From positions 1 to 56,972 of the IMG/VR virus record IMGVR_UViG_3300048837_000350: DNA of 56,972 nucleotides. The stretch is one strand, 5' to 3'. This document shows, piece by piece, positions 31,114 through 37,981 of the stretch. The notes under the pieces are model-generated. The model ran no database searches. It was not told the origin of the DNA and saw nothing but the letters and a program-made list of their open reading frames with translations. The position numbers and the translations under genes were made by a program. The DNA comes from a virus. How positions within the stretch are numbered: the first letter of the stretch is position 1; every line of letters begins with the position of its first letter.

Positions 31114-31279
31114 GAGCTTCATCCTTCCAGTTGTCATTCAGTTCCCCGTACACTTGACCCGTACCGTCGAAGCAATACCCTGCCCACGTGTCGGGATGTA
31201 CGCGCACGGACAGTTCATAGCAGTTCGCATCAGCAGGGCCACTAAACGTCACTAGTGTCGCTAGTAGAATCGTTAGCAT
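31097..31279 (-). CDS. Small secreted or membrane-anchored protein
   Basis: The 60-residue protein begins MLTILLATLVTFSGPADANC, a short signal peptide with a possible cleavage before the cysteine-containing mature part, which carries a second cysteine (WAGYCFDGTG). TGATG overlap with the gene upstream. It is the second exported product in the genome; its role is unknown. Confidence 0.6.
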   Translation of the reverse strand: MLTILLATLVTFSGPADANCYELSVRVHPDTWAGYCFDGTGQVYGELNDNWKDEAHVSIY

Positions 31280-31512
31280 CACGCACCCCACTCAAGCCGC
31301 GCCTGTAGTTGCGCAATCTCCCACGCCTCACCAGCGGTCATGAACACGGCATATGATCCGCCGACATCGGGTAGTTCTGCCTTCACGCGTACAATCGGCA
31401 CACCGCGCTTAACCTCCTGCACGTCGCATCGGCACGAGCTAGGTTCATCACGTGCGCATCCGTCCTCGTGCCGTAGGTACGTGTCTTGAATATATGTTTG
31501 GACTATGTTCAT
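31279..31512 (-). CDS. Small hypothetical protein with CRC motif
   Basis: The 77-residue protein has clustered cysteines (DGCARDEPSSCRCDV) and a C-terminal alpha/beta stretch (YAVFMTAGEAWEIAQLQARL). AGGAGG ribosome site nine bases upstream. Unknown family; the cysteines may bind metal. Confidence 0.55.
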   Translation of the reverse strand: MNIVQTYIQDTYLRHEDGCARDEPSSCRCDVQEVKRGVPIVRVKAELPDVGGSYAVFMTAGEAWEIAQLQARLEWGA

Positions 31513-31540
31513 CGGTTCATTCCTCCTGTATCGTGTTGAC

Positions 31541-31879
31541 CTAGGCTAGTGCAGCAGCGCCACACTCAAGCATCACGCGCATATCCGTGATTAGCTCCAA
31601 CGCGGCATCCACCGAATCGGCCGCGCACACAATCGCCTCCGGGGTACCCGTAGCGAATCCCGTACCCTGCCTAAGACCTGCAGCGAATAGGCGTTCAATC
31701 GTACTAGCCGATACATTCCCGCGTGCCGTATATCCGCGCACCCCGAACATATCTTCTGCAATAGCGTCACTAGTTAAGCGTGCGAGAGTCTCGCGTGCAG
31801 CACGCACAACCGCCGCAGGTGACCCGCTAGCAATCTGCGCCACGTTACCATTAGCACTGTAAACGTAGAGATTAGACAT
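31541..31879 (-). CDS. Hypothetical Ala-rich protein
   Basis: About 112 residues from the ATG at 31879 (GGAAGG, spacing seven). Pattern is helix-rich with LYVYSANGNVAQIASGSPAA and VDAALELITDMRVMLECG. The 160 bases upstream hold several hairpins. No recognisable motif. Confidence 0.5.
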   Translation of the reverse strand: MSNLYVYSANGNVAQIASGSPAAVVRAARETLARLTSDAIAEDMFGVRGYTARGNVSASTIERLFAAGLRQGTGFATGTPEAIVCAADSVDAALELITDMRVMLECGAAALA

Positions 31880-32048
31880 TATTAGCCTTCCGTTGGATTG
31901 ATTGATACCCGGCATGCGCCGGATCATACGCACGTCAACGTGCGCACGATTCGAAGCACTGTAAGCACAATCTTCCCGAACCTGCCAGCGGTATCCACCT
32001 GCCAGCCCAACCTATACGCGGGAACCTTCCCGCTATGTACTCAAACCG
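31880..32048 (-). promoter_or_regulatory. Hairpin-rich leader region
   Basis: The gap contains at least three strong stems: CCGGC-ATGC-GCCGG near 31910, GCACG-TCAA-CGTGC near 31932, and GCGGGAA-CC-TTCCCGC near 32017-32034. On the minus strand GCTGGCAGGT also occurs twice, 19 bases apart. It could be a structured 5' leader, attenuator or terminator for the upstream gene. No tRNA shape could be drawn. Confidence 0.35.
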
Positions 32049-32288
32049 TTACGGTAGTGCCCGCTTAAACGCACCCGGCGCAGGCGCTGGCCTATCTTCC
32101 CGCACGCCTTCAAACGATAGCGATAGATCGACCGCGCCGCTATGCACGCGAATCGTGCGGGCTACAGTATCGCGCCGATTCTTCCCCGCATTGCGCGCGG
32201 TGGCAGGCTGCTCAGGATAGCGCGCGCCGATAGCATCCGCCAATCGCGCACGTTCGCGTTCACGCTTGCCTAGCCTACGCGTAGCCAC
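32049..32288 (-). CDS. Small basic Arg-rich protein
   Basis: The 79-residue protein is strongly basic at its N-terminus (MATRRLGKRERERARLADAI). The GTG start has GGAGGT upstream and overlaps the previous stop (TAGTG). A nucleic-acid-binding role fits the charge but is unproven. Confidence 0.5.
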   Translation of the reverse strand: MATRRLGKRERERARLADAIGARYPEQPATARNAGKNRRDTVARTIRVHSGAVDLSLSFEGVREDRPAPAPGAFKRALP

Positions 32289-32437
32289 TAGAGCACCTCC
32301 AGAGTCAACACGCCACCATACGCAGCAGCATCCGCAGAGCGTGCCCAAATAGCGCGCAAATCTTCAGAGCCAAGAACCGCCAAGAGAGTCAAGCGCGCCC
32401 TAATGATTCCATTACAGTCAGTAAGAGTCAGTATCAC
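32288..32437 (-). CDS. 49-residue hypothetical protein
   Basis: Starts at a GTG with AGAAGG eight bases upstream: MILTLTDCNGIIRARLTLLA, then helices. It is the first leftward gene after the divergent gap at 32.4-32.9 kb and is coupled to the next gene. Family unknown. Confidence 0.5.
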   Translation of the reverse strand: MILTLTDCNGIIRARLTLLAVLGSEDLRAIWARSADAAAYGGVLTLEVL

Positions 32438-32891
32438 GTGTAAGCCTTCTAAGTAAGTGGCCAGTAGGCCGTTCAACCTTATGTCTTCAGTATCGTCCTA
32501 ACCTAGCCGTTTGATTAGTCCAACGTCCAAGCAGGCCGACTATCTCTCTCTTTTTTCCTGCTTCTTAGCCAAATAACTCCTGATCCACGTGTGCGTACTA
32601 TGGTTCGTTACGTGGTGTTTATTTACTGTGGTCGTGTGCGCGTGCGCGTGTGGGGGATTGTGATTCTCACCGGAAGATTTGCAAGTGGTATCCACTGCGA
32701 TGTGGAAGTATTGTTTTTTCCTGCTATTGATCGTTCTGTGTGTACAGGATTTTCTGCAAATGTTGGTATAGAATCATCGGTAAAGTCCCTGCAAAATATC
32801 TGTGATATTTACCGGGGTGGTGAATATGCTTGATTTGGTGAATGTGTCGTGACACAATGGTGGGACTTGTTCACTACTAGGAAGGCTACGC
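32438..32891. promoter_or_regulatory. Divergent non-coding region with Z-DNA-like and polypyrimidine tracts
   Basis: About 450 bases separate the leftward early genes from the rightward 33-36 kb genes. It contains a pyrimidine tract (CTCTCTCTTTTTTCCTGC, near 32543), an alternating purine-pyrimidine run (GTGTGCGCGTGCGCGTGTG, near 32634) and an AT-rich zone near 32700-32830. Strand composition flips here: the plus strand is C-rich to the left and G/T-rich to the right. This fits a bidirectional promoter region and possibly a replication origin. A plus-strand ORF inside (32591-32833) looks non-coding. Confidence 0.4.
32830..32858 (+). promoter_or_regulatory. Promoter for the 33-36 kb gene run
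   Basis: TTGATT (32830-32835), 17 bases, CACAAT (32853-32858). It is followed by a leader with AGGAAGG six bases before the ATG at 32892. Confidence 0.55.
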
Positions 32892-33341
32892 ATGTCTACT
32901 GATATTGCTTGTGGTAGGAGCGCGTATGTTGCGTGTTCTCAGGATGTTGATGATCGTGTTGAGGTGAGTACGAATCCCGATCTTGTTGATCCGGGGTTTG
33001 TGCATGTGAGTGTGACTCAGGTCGATGACTCGAATGAGGTTGTGCTTACGAAGGCTAGTGCGTTGTTTCTTGCTGATCAGTTGAGGTCGATTGCTTCTAG
33101 TGTTCAGAGTCCTGCGCGTGCTGGCTGTGATGGTGAGGATCAGATTGCGCGTGTGAGGTTTGCTCCGAATGGTAAGCAGTATTGCTACTACGCTCCTGCT
33201 CGCGCGGAGGTTGGTGATTTGTTGAAGGTGACCACGTATGGTAGCAAGGAGAATCTTGTGGAGATCGTGGCGCTTGGTCGCGGGTTTTATGAGGGGCCTA
33301 TCAGTGAGTGTGATGCGTGGTATCGGAAGGGTAGTTCATGA
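32892..33341 (+). CDS. Hypothetical protein with PriA-like beta segment
   Basis: The 149-residue protein has an N-terminal beta region (RVEVSTNPDLVDPGFVHVSV) and a central helix (ASALFLADQLRSIASS). The C-terminal stretch KQYCYYAPARAEVGDLLKVT followed by VEIVALGRG resembles the small '3-prime DNA-binding' beta domain found at the start of PriA and in some phage proteins. It is the first gene after the promoter at 32830. A DNA-related role is only suggested. Confidence 0.5.
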   Translation: MSTDIACGRSAYVACSQDVDDRVEVSTNPDLVDPGFVHVSVTQVDDSNEVVLTKASALFLADQLRSIASSVQSPARAGCDGEDQIARVRFAPNGKQYCYYAPARAEVGDLLKVTTYGSKENLVEIVALGRGFYEGPISECDAWYRKGSS

Positions 33342-33649
33342 GTATTCAGGAGAGTAGTCGTCGCGTGTATCGTTATCGCCTCCCGCTACAGGTCGTGTCT
33401 GTGGAGACTGATTGGCCCGTAGGTTCGGTTCCTATCAGTGTCGCCTTACGAGGTGACGAGTTTGATGTGTGGGCTGATGTCCCGTATCCGGATCTTAGGA
33501 AAGTCTCTAAGCGATTCTTTGTTGTTGGTACTGGCCAGAGTGTTCCTCGTTGCGATGTGTTCTTAGGAACGCTTGTACAGTTTGCGGAGGATGCTCCTGA
33601 TGGCCGTTGGGTGTGGCATGTGTTTCATGATCCGGATGAGGGTGTCTGA
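33338..33649 (+). CDS. DUF7352-like protein
   Basis: The 103-residue protein follows a pattern common in actinophages: VYRYRLPLQVVSVETDWPVG, then a variable strand region, KRFFVVGTGQSVPRC and a final WVWHVFHDPDEG. The function of this family is unknown to me. ATGA overlap with the gene before and TGATG with the gene after. Confidence 0.6.
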   Translation: MSIQESSRRVYRYRLPLQVVSVETDWPVGSVPISVALRGDEFDVWADVPYPDLRKVSKRFFVVGTGQSVPRCDVFLGTLVQFAEDAPDGRWVWHVFHDPDEGV

Positions 33650-34098
33650 TGAGTAAGTCTGGTGCTTATGCTAGTGCAGAGTCTCAAGTGATTCTTCAGG
33701 CACGCTTATTGAAGAATCTGATTGACGAGGATGAGGATCGTGTGAGGCTTAGTATTGGCTCGTCTTTGTGGACGCGTTTGGATGACTTGTTTGCTGCGCT
33801 CGATGAGTTGGATGTTGTGGTTGCTGATGAGTGTGAGCCGATTCGTCCGGTGACTACGTGTCCGGGTGCTGCGTTGAAGCGTGTGGTTGATGGGACTCAC
33901 GAGTATGGTGATCAGCATTTGGTAACTATCGCTGGTGATCATCCGTTGATTGGGGAGAGTATCTCTGTGTTCCGTATTCTGGGTGCGTATTTTCAGGGTG
34001 TTGCTGATCATAGTGATAGTGAGGCTATTGTTGATAGTGCTGTTGCGTATGGTGAGTGGTGTAGTCGTATGGCTACTCAGTGGGAGGATTTAGCGTGA
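33649..34098 (+). CDS. Hypothetical protein
   Basis: The 149-residue protein is helical at first (VILQARLLKNLIDEDEDRVR; LWTRLDDLFAALDELDVVVA) with a later beta/loop region. Very G/T-rich coding strand. Function unknown. Confidence 0.55.
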   Translation: MSKSGAYASAESQVILQARLLKNLIDEDEDRVRLSIGSSLWTRLDDLFAALDELDVVVADECEPIRPVTTCPGAALKRVVDGTHEYGDQHLVTIAGDHPLIGESISVFRILGAYFQGVADHSDSEAIVDSAVAYGEWCSRMATQWEDLA

Positions 34099-34355
34099 GT
34101 GAGTTGGAGCAGGCGGTAATCAAAGCCGCACGAGAAGTAGTTGAGACTTGGCAAATCAATATGGAGCCAATGAACGAGCGGGAACTATTACTAGCTCAAC
34201 ACATTCAGGCTCTAGACGAGTCACTTCGTCCCGATCCATGGCAGTTACTAGAGCGCATGTACGCCTATCACAATCATAAGGGTGGAATGGCCATGGAAGA
34301 CCCGAGGGGCAAGGTTCATGCGGCGTTGGAGTGGAGGCGAACCCATGAAGAATGA
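34095..34355 (+). CDS. Small helical protein ending in the EWRRTHEE repeat
   Basis: The 86-residue protein (GTG start, GAGG spacing seven, GTGA overlap) is helical. It ends with KVHAALEWRRTHEE, a peptide encoded by a DNA segment repeated at the end of the gene at 34569. The repeat also supplies the ribosome site and start codon of the next gene. Function unknown. Confidence 0.55.
   Translation: MSELEQAVIKAAREVVETWQINMEPMNERELLLAQHIQALDESLRPDPWQLLERMYAYHNHKGGMAMEDPRGKVHAALEWRRTHEE
34308..34347 (+). repeat. Duplicated gene-junction segment (copy 1; copy 2 at 34532-34571, partial at 34728-34752)
   Basis: A 40-base segment, GGCAAGGTTCATGC followed by ...GTGGAGGCGAACCCATG, occurs twice with one mismatch. 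A third, 25-base partial copy (GAGTGGAGGCGAACCCATGA followed by AGAAT) is shared with copy 1. Each copy contains a GGAGG ribosome site and the ATG of the following small gene, so the repeat is a moving translation-start cassette. Confidence 0.85.
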
Positions 34356-34530
34356 ACCATTCAAAGAACTTGAGCAATCTTGGCGATGCGAGTGCGGGTT
34401 CATAGACGTACATTCAGATGGGTGCAAGAACTGTGACGGTGGATGGGATCGCGGCGGCTACATAGAAATACCACTTGAGCGGCGCATCGAGCATATTGAG
34501 GATTATTTGAGAGGACTACCCCATGACTGA
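34345..34530 (+). CDS. Small zinc-ribbon protein
   Basis: The 61-residue protein has CECG followed by CKNC, a compact zinc ribbon, then IEIPLERRIEHIEDYLRGLP. Start within the repeated junction cassette (GGAGG, spacing seven). Downstream, a rest of the duplication encodes an 18-codon frame (34524-34580) that is probably a remnant. Unknown function. Confidence 0.6.
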   Translation: MKNEPFKELEQSWRCECGFIDVHSDGCKNCDGGWDRGGYIEIPLERRIEHIEDYLRGLPHD

Positions 34531-34568
34531 TGGCAAGGTTCATGCAGCGTTGGAGTGGAGGCGAACCC

Positions 34569-34754
34569 ATGCCGTATAGCGGGCCGTCATGCACAGCGGA
34601 AGTGAGGGATTGGACAGACCGTGTGGTTGGGTGGACCTTTAGGTGGCCAGAGGCATCGCATAAGTGTGGAAAAAGGAAGAACCTTGAGTGGGTTATGTAT
34701 GGCTACAGATGCCCCGCCCATTATGAAGAGTGGAGGCGAACCCATGAAGAATAG
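34569..34754 (+). CDS. Small Cys/Trp-containing protein
   Basis: The 61-residue protein begins MPYSGPSCTAEVRDWTDRVV and has C7, a central HKCGKR and YRCPAHYEEWRRTHEE. The cysteines and histidines could bind zinc. Start lies in repeat copy 2; the tail again ends EEWRRTHEE. Function unknown. Confidence 0.55.
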   Translation: MPYSGPSCTAEVRDWTDRVVGWTFRWPEASHKCGKRKNLEWVMYGYRCPAHYEEWRRTHEE

Positions 34755-34944
34755 AACAGACAAGCATGGGTGGCCACTGTCTTGCGTCGTTTGTGGGGCA
34801 GCCATTATTCACGAATCCTACGAGGATCTAGTCTTCTACAAGTGCGGGGGCGAAGGCAATAAGTGGGGATGGATTGGTGGCGATTGGCGGTGCGATGAAC
34901 TCAATGCAATCAACCCAGTGAATAGGAGGGGCAACCATGACTGA
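34744..34944 (+). CDS. Small zinc-ribbon protein
   Basis: The 66-residue protein has CVVC near residue 14, a later YKCGGEG and WRCDELN. It begins in the partial third copy of the junction cassette. Probably a zinc-binding microprotein. Function unknown. Confidence 0.55.
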   Translation: MKNRTDKHGWPLSCVVCGAAIIHESYEDLVFYKCGGEGNKWGWIGGDWRCDELNAINPVNRRGNHD

Positions 34945-35398
34945 TGGTTTCATCCCAGCAAGCGACCGCGAATATCGCTTCGAGATTGTTGAACGAGACG
35001 GAGACTATTGGCTTACTCACAAGACTGCGTATTCGGTGACTGAGTGGCCTATCATTTCGATGGCTGATGGAGAGTCTGCCGCTCTTGTAGTGGCTGCGGA
35101 TCGGCGTATCGCGGAACTCGAAGCAGACCAACGAGACTGGCGTAAAGGAGTTGAGCTTATTGCATCCTCGCTTGGCGAGTTCGCCCCTGCCAATCTTTCC
35201 TGTGTCCGTATCGCTGAGGTTGCTCTTGGAGTGCGGGCAGAGGCCGAACAACTTGCCGAGGCGCGGAGTCTCATAGACGAACTCGCGGAACAGCTAATCG
35301 AACATAGCTCAACGAATGGAAGCGCAAAGATCCCGTCACACCATAAAGCCAACACAGTGCTTGCCAAGGTTGAGGCGTATCGAAAGGAACAAGCATGA
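34937..35398 (+). CDS. Hypothetical protein with coiled coil
   Basis: The 153-residue protein begins with a beta segment (YRFEIVERDGDYWLTHKTAY) and continues as a long coiled-coil-like region (AADRRIAELEADQRDWRKGV; EAEQLAEARSLIDELAEQLI). Small phage proteins of this kind are common in early operons; no function known. Confidence 0.55.
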   Translation: MTDGFIPASDREYRFEIVERDGDYWLTHKTAYSVTEWPIISMADGESAALVVAADRRIAELEADQRDWRKGVELIASSLGEFAPANLSCVRIAEVALGVRAEAEQLAEARSLIDELAEQLIEHSSTNGSAKIPSHHKANTVLAKVEAYRKEQA

Positions 35399-35658
35399 GT
35401 AAGTGCATAAGGCAGTCTTGTGATAACCCTCCGGCGTTCGGAGCCTTTTGCATTGACCACGTAGACGATGAATACAAGGACGTGGGCATCGTAGAGGCTG
35501 CTTTCAGGCTACGGGACGCGCGAAAACGGATGGACGATGCTCGGGGCAGTAACGACCACTATGGACGTGCTCAGTTACGAGAGCAGGAGGGTCGTGCTGG
35601 TCGGGCATTAGATAAGGCCGTGGACATGCTCCGCGAGATTCAGGACGGTAAAGCATGA
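35395..35658 (+). CDS. Small Cys-containing helical protein
   Basis: The 87-residue protein begins MSKCIRQSCDNPPAFGAFCI, three cysteines within 20 residues (possible zinc knuckle with a following H), followed by helices rich in R, E and D. ATGA overlaps on both sides. Function unknown. Confidence 0.55.
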   Translation: MSKCIRQSCDNPPAFGAFCIDHVDDEYKDVGIVEAAFRLRDARKRMDDARGSNDHYGRAQLREQEGRAGRALDKAVDMLREIQDGKA

Positions 35659-35984
35659 GCGTGTGCACGGATTGCAATGACGACTCCCACCAATGCACGG
35701 AATGCGGGAACGCATACTTCTCTATTCCCTGCGAACAGTGGCACGACAAGGAGCAGGTGACATTCAATGGCGGGGTCAAATACGGAGAGTGGAAGGGTTA
35801 TGCCGCTTGTCTTGCAGACGTAGTGGCATGGCTACGAAAGACTGGCGATTGGTTTAGCGACATTACCGACAACGGGCAATGCGAACACGGGAACTACAGT
35901 TGGGAAGGATGCGAGACGTGTGGCATCAAGGGTGTGGCTGATGCGATTGAGCGGGGCGAAGCGAAAGGCGCAAGCAATGAGTAG
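35655..35984 (+). CDS. Zinc-binding protein with several CxxC pairs
   Basis: The 109-residue protein opens CTDCNDDSHQCTECGNAYFS and has a second group CEHGNYSWEGCETCG near the end, suggesting two zinc sites around a helical middle. ATGA coupling with both neighbours. Family unknown. Confidence 0.6.
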   Translation: MSVCTDCNDDSHQCTECGNAYFSIPCEQWHDKEQVTFNGGVKYGEWKGYAACLADVVAWLRKTGDWFSDITDNGQCEHGNYSWEGCETCGIKGVADAIERGEAKGASNE

Positions 35985-36330
35985 AGGCGAGCTACTATTC
36001 TCGGTCAGTATTAAAGATTGCAAAGTAGAGTCCCTGCGTAACAGTAAAGGCGCTGGTGGACAGCATCGCGATAAGACCAGTAGCGCCCAGAGAGTTACTC
36101 ACGAGCCAAGTGGAGCTAGCGCGTATTGTCAGGATCATCGCGAGCAGTATCGCAATAAGCGTGATGCGTTCCTGAAGATGATTAGAACTCCACAGTTCAA
36201 GTCGTGGCATCGTCGGATGATTAATGAGTTGAGTGGGATGCCTACTGTTGAGCAGGTTGTCGAAGAGCAGATGACTGAGTGTAACATCATGATTGAGGTT
36301 CGTGGCGATAAGGGTTGGGAGAAGATATGA
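35977..36330 (+). CDS. Peptide-chain-release-factor-like (ArfB/RF-1 domain) protein
   Basis: The 117-residue protein carries the catalytic release-factor domain. It reads SLRNSKGAGGQHRDKTSSAQ, with the GGQ motif at residues 27-29, followed by RVTHEPSGASAYCQDHREQY and RNKRDAFLKM. This is the same order as in RF1/RF2 domain 3 and ArfB, which hydrolyse peptidyl-tRNA on the ribosome. It lacks the codon-recognition domains, so it probably acts on stalled ribosomes rather than at stop codons. The ATG at 35977 overlaps the upstream gene. Phages carrying such a gene may use it for ribosome rescue late in infection, which is inference. Confidence 0.85.
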   Translation: MSRGELLFSVSIKDCKVESLRNSKGAGGQHRDKTSSAQRVTHEPSGASAYCQDHREQYRNKRDAFLKMIRTPQFKSWHRRMINELSGMPTVEQVVEEQMTECNIMIEVRGDKGWEKI

Positions 36331-36848
36331 GCGTTTCTATTAACTGCATCCCTAGCCGCACTAGATACAGGATGACTCTCGAGTTACATTGCACTAAGTG
36401 CGATTGCTACTTCGGTTGGTACCCTGATGATGAGGCTGGCTACGACGCCGCGAAGGAACATCAGAGTAAGCATGAGTCTAGCTGTACTGGCAATGAGAGG
36501 CTCACTAGTGACGCGCTGGCAGCCAAGATGAAAGCCCACATTAAAGAACGTAAGGCGATATACGATGCACTCACTGACAATCCAGATCGAGTGATTGCAA
36601 ACAGCGGAACCGAGTCATTGCAAACAGCGGATCAAGATAAGATCCATGACTGGTCTACGTTTATTCGTCTTAGGGGTTCAATGGAGTTGCCCGGTCGCAT
36701 GGCCGAAGCATTGATTGCTCTTGACGAGTGTAACTATGATCATGATTGTGGAGGCGAGGGTGATTATCCTCGCTGTAAGGAGTGTCGTGCTGTGCGTCTG
36801 CTGCGTACAATGATATTGGAGCTTGGCGCTCATGGGATTGGTCGTTAA
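36327..36848 (+). CDS. Zinc-binding hypothetical protein
   Basis: The 173-residue protein has an N-terminal zinc ribbon (LHCTKCDCYFGW, later HQSKHESSC) and a second set near the end (CNYDHDCGGEGDYPRCKECR). The N-terminal layout resembles a C2H2 finger. It is coupled to the release-factor-like gene by an ATGA overlap, with GGGAGAAG as ribosome site. Last gene of the 33-36.8 kb run. Function unknown. Confidence 0.6.
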   Translation: MSVSINCIPSRTRYRMTLELHCTKCDCYFGWYPDDEAGYDAAKEHQSKHESSCTGNERLTSDALAAKMKAHIKERKAIYDALTDNPDRVIANSGTESLQTADQDKIHDWSTFIRLRGSMELPGRMAEALIALDECNYDHDCGGEGDYPRCKECRAVRLLRTMILELGAHGIGR

Positions 36849-36896
36849 GCCGTTCGGCTAATAATCGTTCCATATCTCCTAGTCTCGCCCTGAATA

Positions 36897-36912
36897 ACGC
36901 CGAGCGGCGTTA
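36897..36912 (+). terminator. Hairpin after the small-gene run
   Basis: AACGCCG-AG-CGGCGTT is a perfect stem-loop after the last small gene. It lacks a T run, so termination strength is uncertain. Confidence 0.4.
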
Positions 36913-36914
36913 AC

Positions 36915-36960
36915 GGTCACACGGACTTCGATTAGTGGTCACACGAGTGTCGGCACAATA
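36915..36960 (+). promoter_or_regulatory. Late promoter-like element GGCACAATA with upstream direct repeat
   Basis: GGTCACACG occurs at 36915-36923 and again at 36937-36945, 22 bases apart (two helical turns). GGCACAATA follows at 36952-36960 and the ATG at 36967 comes seven bases after the core. There is no Shine-Dalgarno site. The direct repeat could bind an activator or repressor at the head of the late operon. Confidence 0.55.
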
Positions 36961-36966
36961 GTGTGC

Positions 36967-37470
36967 ATGACTCAACTAGCTAGACCACGTAGTAACTGGG
37001 GCGCAGCGAAGCCGAAAAAGAATCCTACTCGAGTAGACTGGGATGAGAATACGGTGGAGCGAGCGCACCACACGGCTACGCGTAAGCCGAAGGGTAAGAC
37101 TCGCAAGCTTCTCATTGAGGACGAGCAGCGTTGTATGCGCGAGATCCAGTCTGCGGCGATGAAGGGTAAGGACGCTAAGTACAGCGATATTCCCTACAAC
37201 TTCCTGATCATGCCTAGTGGTCGTCGCTATACTGGGCGTGGCGCAGAGATCCTTGGTGGCCACACGCTTGGCCATAACACTGATGTGGGCATTGCATTCG
37301 TCGGGAACTATGAGATTGATAAGCCTACAGTCGCTTCGCTTGTCTCATTCTGGCAGCTACGGCGTGAGCTTCGTAAGCGTTACGGCATCAGCGTTAAGGT
37401 GTATCCGCACAGTGACACGTTCCCGACTGCTTGCCCCGGTAAGTATTTGAAGAAGGCTCTAAAGATTTAG
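36967..37470 (+). CDS. Endolysin, N-acetylmuramoyl-L-alanine amidase (PGRP type)
   Basis: From the ATG at 36967 the protein has 167 residues. The N-terminal part is basic (SNWGAAKPKKNPTRVDWDEN). The catalytic domain resembles the peptidoglycan-recognition/amidase fold: YNFLIMPSGRRYTGRGAEIL, GGHTLGHNTDVGIAFVGNYE, and a late VYPHSDTFPTACPGKYL carrying the last zinc ligands. The first histidine of the usual H-H-[C/H] set is hard to place, so activity is likely but not certain. It is transcribed from a leaderless late promoter and stands just ahead of terminase, far from the M15 endolysin. Confidence 0.7.
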   Translation: MTQLARPRSNWGAAKPKKNPTRVDWDENTVERAHHTATRKPKGKTRKLLIEDEQRCMREIQSAAMKGKDAKYSDIPYNFLIMPSGRRYTGRGAEILGGHTLGHNTDVGIAFVGNYEIDKPTVASLVSFWQLRRELRKRYGISVKVYPHSDTFPTACPGKYLKKALKI

Positions 37471-37477
37471 GAGCCTG

Positions 37478-37981
37478 ATGGGTGATGTTGTTCACATAGG
37501 AGCGGGCGGCTCATCGTGGGGTCGCATGGATGGTGAGTCCTCTGGAGAGTACGCGCTGTTTGAGGAGTATGTGCGGCTTGGAGACTTGAAGCGAGTAGCT
37601 TCTGGATCTGGAGTATCCCTTGCGCGTGTTAAGCGTGCAGCGCAAGTCTGGGATTGGAAGGGTCGGAAGGAAGCACTCGTGTCTGAGGGGCAGAGTGTTC
37701 TCACGTCTAGCGCGTTCCTTGAGGGTGTTGTCTATGAGAAGGCGGTGCAGTTGGTGGCTGAGAAGCTGCTTGAGCTTGGACTCGACACGCTCACACTGCG
37801 AGATCCTAGTCTTATTCCTGTTGAGACTGCACAGTCTATGGTTCGTGACGCTGTGGGCATCCTGAAGGGTAGGGATGCTGCTGATATTAACGTGAAGATT
37901 AGCCGCGAGGAGAGCGTCGCGTTCATTGATGGTCTGGTCGGGGAGATTCTCGACGCAGAGGTTATTGATGAGACTGAGTGA
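37478..37981 (+). CDS. Terminase small subunit
   Basis: The 167-residue protein has an N-terminal helix-turn-helix (LGDLKRVASGSGVSLARVKR followed by AAQVWDWKGRKEAL), the usual DNA-recognition unit of small terminases. A helical oligomerisation region (LVAEKLLELGLDTLTLRDPS) and an acidic C-terminus follow. It lies directly before the large subunit and overlaps it by 14 bases. It would select phage DNA for packaging. The sequence is divergent, so the call leans on position plus fold pattern. Confidence 0.75.
   Translation: MGDVVHIGAGGSSWGRMDGESSGEYALFEEYVRLGDLKRVASGSGVSLARVKRAAQVWDWKGRKEALVSEGQSVLTSSAFLEGVVYEKAVQLVAEKLLELGLDTLTLRDPSLIPVETAQSMVRDAVGILKGRDAADINVKISREESVAFIDGLVGEILDAEVIDETE

Noticed and set aside
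31880-32048. tRNA in the hairpin-rich stretch (a T-loop-like GGTTCGGG is present)
   Set aside because: No acceptor stem, anticodon arm or matching cloverleaf could be drawn; the stems are independent hairpins.
32591-32833. Plus-strand frame of 80 codons in the divergent gap
   Set aside because: Its composition tracks low-complexity and alternating tracts, it has no ribosome site, and it does not resemble a protein in hydrophobic pattern.
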